A DNA stretch of 64,000 bases from JBBQZU01 sp041749535 (lineage in GTDB: Bacteria > Bacteroidota > Bacteroidia > Flavobacteriales_D > Cryomorphaceae), in assembly GCA_041749535.1 (NCBI GenBank), contig JBGTBE010000108.1:62001-126000 (forward strand), read 5' to 3'. Position 1 is the stretch's first letter; the number at the start of each line of letters is the position of its first letter. The notes below the pieces were generated by a model. The model saw only the letters and a list, made by a program, of their open reading frames with translations. It searched no databases and was not told the DNA's origin. Shown piece after piece: positions 63,793 through 64,000 of the stretch. Made by a program: the position numbers and the translations under genes.

Positions 63793-64000
63793 AAAGTGTA
63801 ATTTTTAAGTCAAATTTTTGGTCTATTTCAGCCCTAAGAAGCCTCCAAATTACCTGGGCAATGTGCTCAGCTGTGGGGTTAAGATTTTTGAATTCTTCTA
63901 CATCAAGGTTTAAATTCTTATGATCAAACCTCTGCTCAATCTTGGCTCTAATTATATCACTCAGCGTTTTGGTGTCTATTACATAGCCCGTATCAGGATT
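63755..64000 (-). CDS. 6-pyruvoyl/6-carboxy-tetrahydropterin synthase, C-terminal part (runs off right edge)
   Basis: 81 codons read in from the right edge on the minus strand, ending with TGA at 63755-63757. The fragment shows LNPTAEHIAQVIWRLLR and a YETERNF motif near the end, both typical of the C-terminal half of the PTPS/QueD family (the Glu in TAE and in YETE). It uses the dihydroneopterin triphosphate made by FolE. Its 3' end overlaps the folE start by 38 bp. The N-terminal zinc-binding part lies outside the window, so QueD versus true PTPS cannot be decided. Confidence 0.85.
   Translation of the reverse strand, partial: NPDTGYVIDTKTLSDIIRAKIEQRFDHKNLNLDVEEFKNLNPTAEHIAQVIWRLLRAEIDQKFDLKITLYETERNFVEVGE

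Noticed and set aside
1..64000. CRISPR array, prophage, insertion sequence or tRNA
   Set aside because: No short-period direct repeats with spacers, no transposase or integrase sequence, and no cloverleaf-like sequence were seen by eye. A tRNA-scanning programme would be decisive.

Overview
The window is a contiguous stretch of a Bacteroidota chromosome, most likely a marine Flavobacteriales-type organism. The evidence is type IX secretion (T9SS) sorting tails on three large exported proteins, many Bacteroidota-style lipoproteins, the cluster panC / single-domain starch synthase / DUF4270 lipoprotein / glmS, boxes matching the Bacteroidota -7 promoter element TAnnTTTG just ahead of genes, and moderate-to-low GC. 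No tRNA, rRNA, insertion sequence, prophage or CRISPR array was recognised.

Region A (1-10.7 kb) is a surface-polysaccharide locus with a sulfation module. It has an initiating sugar-phosphate transferase, a Wzx-type flippase, a Wzy/O-antigen-ligase-like membrane protein and four PAPS-dependent sulfotransferases (one cut by the left edge). Next to them, cysC, cysD and cysN convert sulfate to PAPS. No sulfite-forming or sulfite-reducing gene is present, so the simplest reading is that the PAPS is donor for a sulfated exopolysaccharide or capsule. A perfect 16-bp hairpin closes the region.

Region B (10.7-44.2 kb) is mostly core metabolism and envelope: glmS, a DUF4270 lipoprotein, a GT5-domain starch synthase, panC, a UPF0104 membrane protein, a heptose-1-P adenylyltransferase, radA, an OmpA-like lipoprotein, a solute-binding lipoprotein, exonuclease III, a large outer-membrane beta-barrel candidate, comF, a free-Met-sulfoxide reductase, an Ig-like lipoprotein, an aminotransferase/omega-amidase pair, a 1400-residue lamin-tail-repeat T9SS protein, asd, a PadR regulator with a membrane partner, lspA, a DksA-like protein and ileS.

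Region C (44.6-47.6 kb) is a single secreted sulfatase with a carbohydrate-binding-like domain and a T9SS tail. It may act on sulfated glycans.

Region D (47.7-64 kb) is a light-response and photoprotection island. It carries three different photolyase/cryptochrome classes: an iron-sulfur bacterial type, a DASH type and a class I type. Between and around them are a lycopene cyclase, a carotene hydroxylase, a peroxiredoxin-like protein, a TIGR03643 protein, an alpha/beta hydrolase, a TetR regulator, an ABC1 kinase-like protein, and two small genes (DUF2256, 45 aa; Lacal_2735-like, 56 aa). The right end is a tightly overlapping operon: PTPS/QueD-like, folE, the small Lacal_2735-like gene, an SDR lacking the catalytic Tyr, a flavin reductase and the class I photolyase. 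It looks like pterin and flavin cofactor chemistry wired to a photolyase. A FAS1-domain T9SS adhesin sits inside the island.
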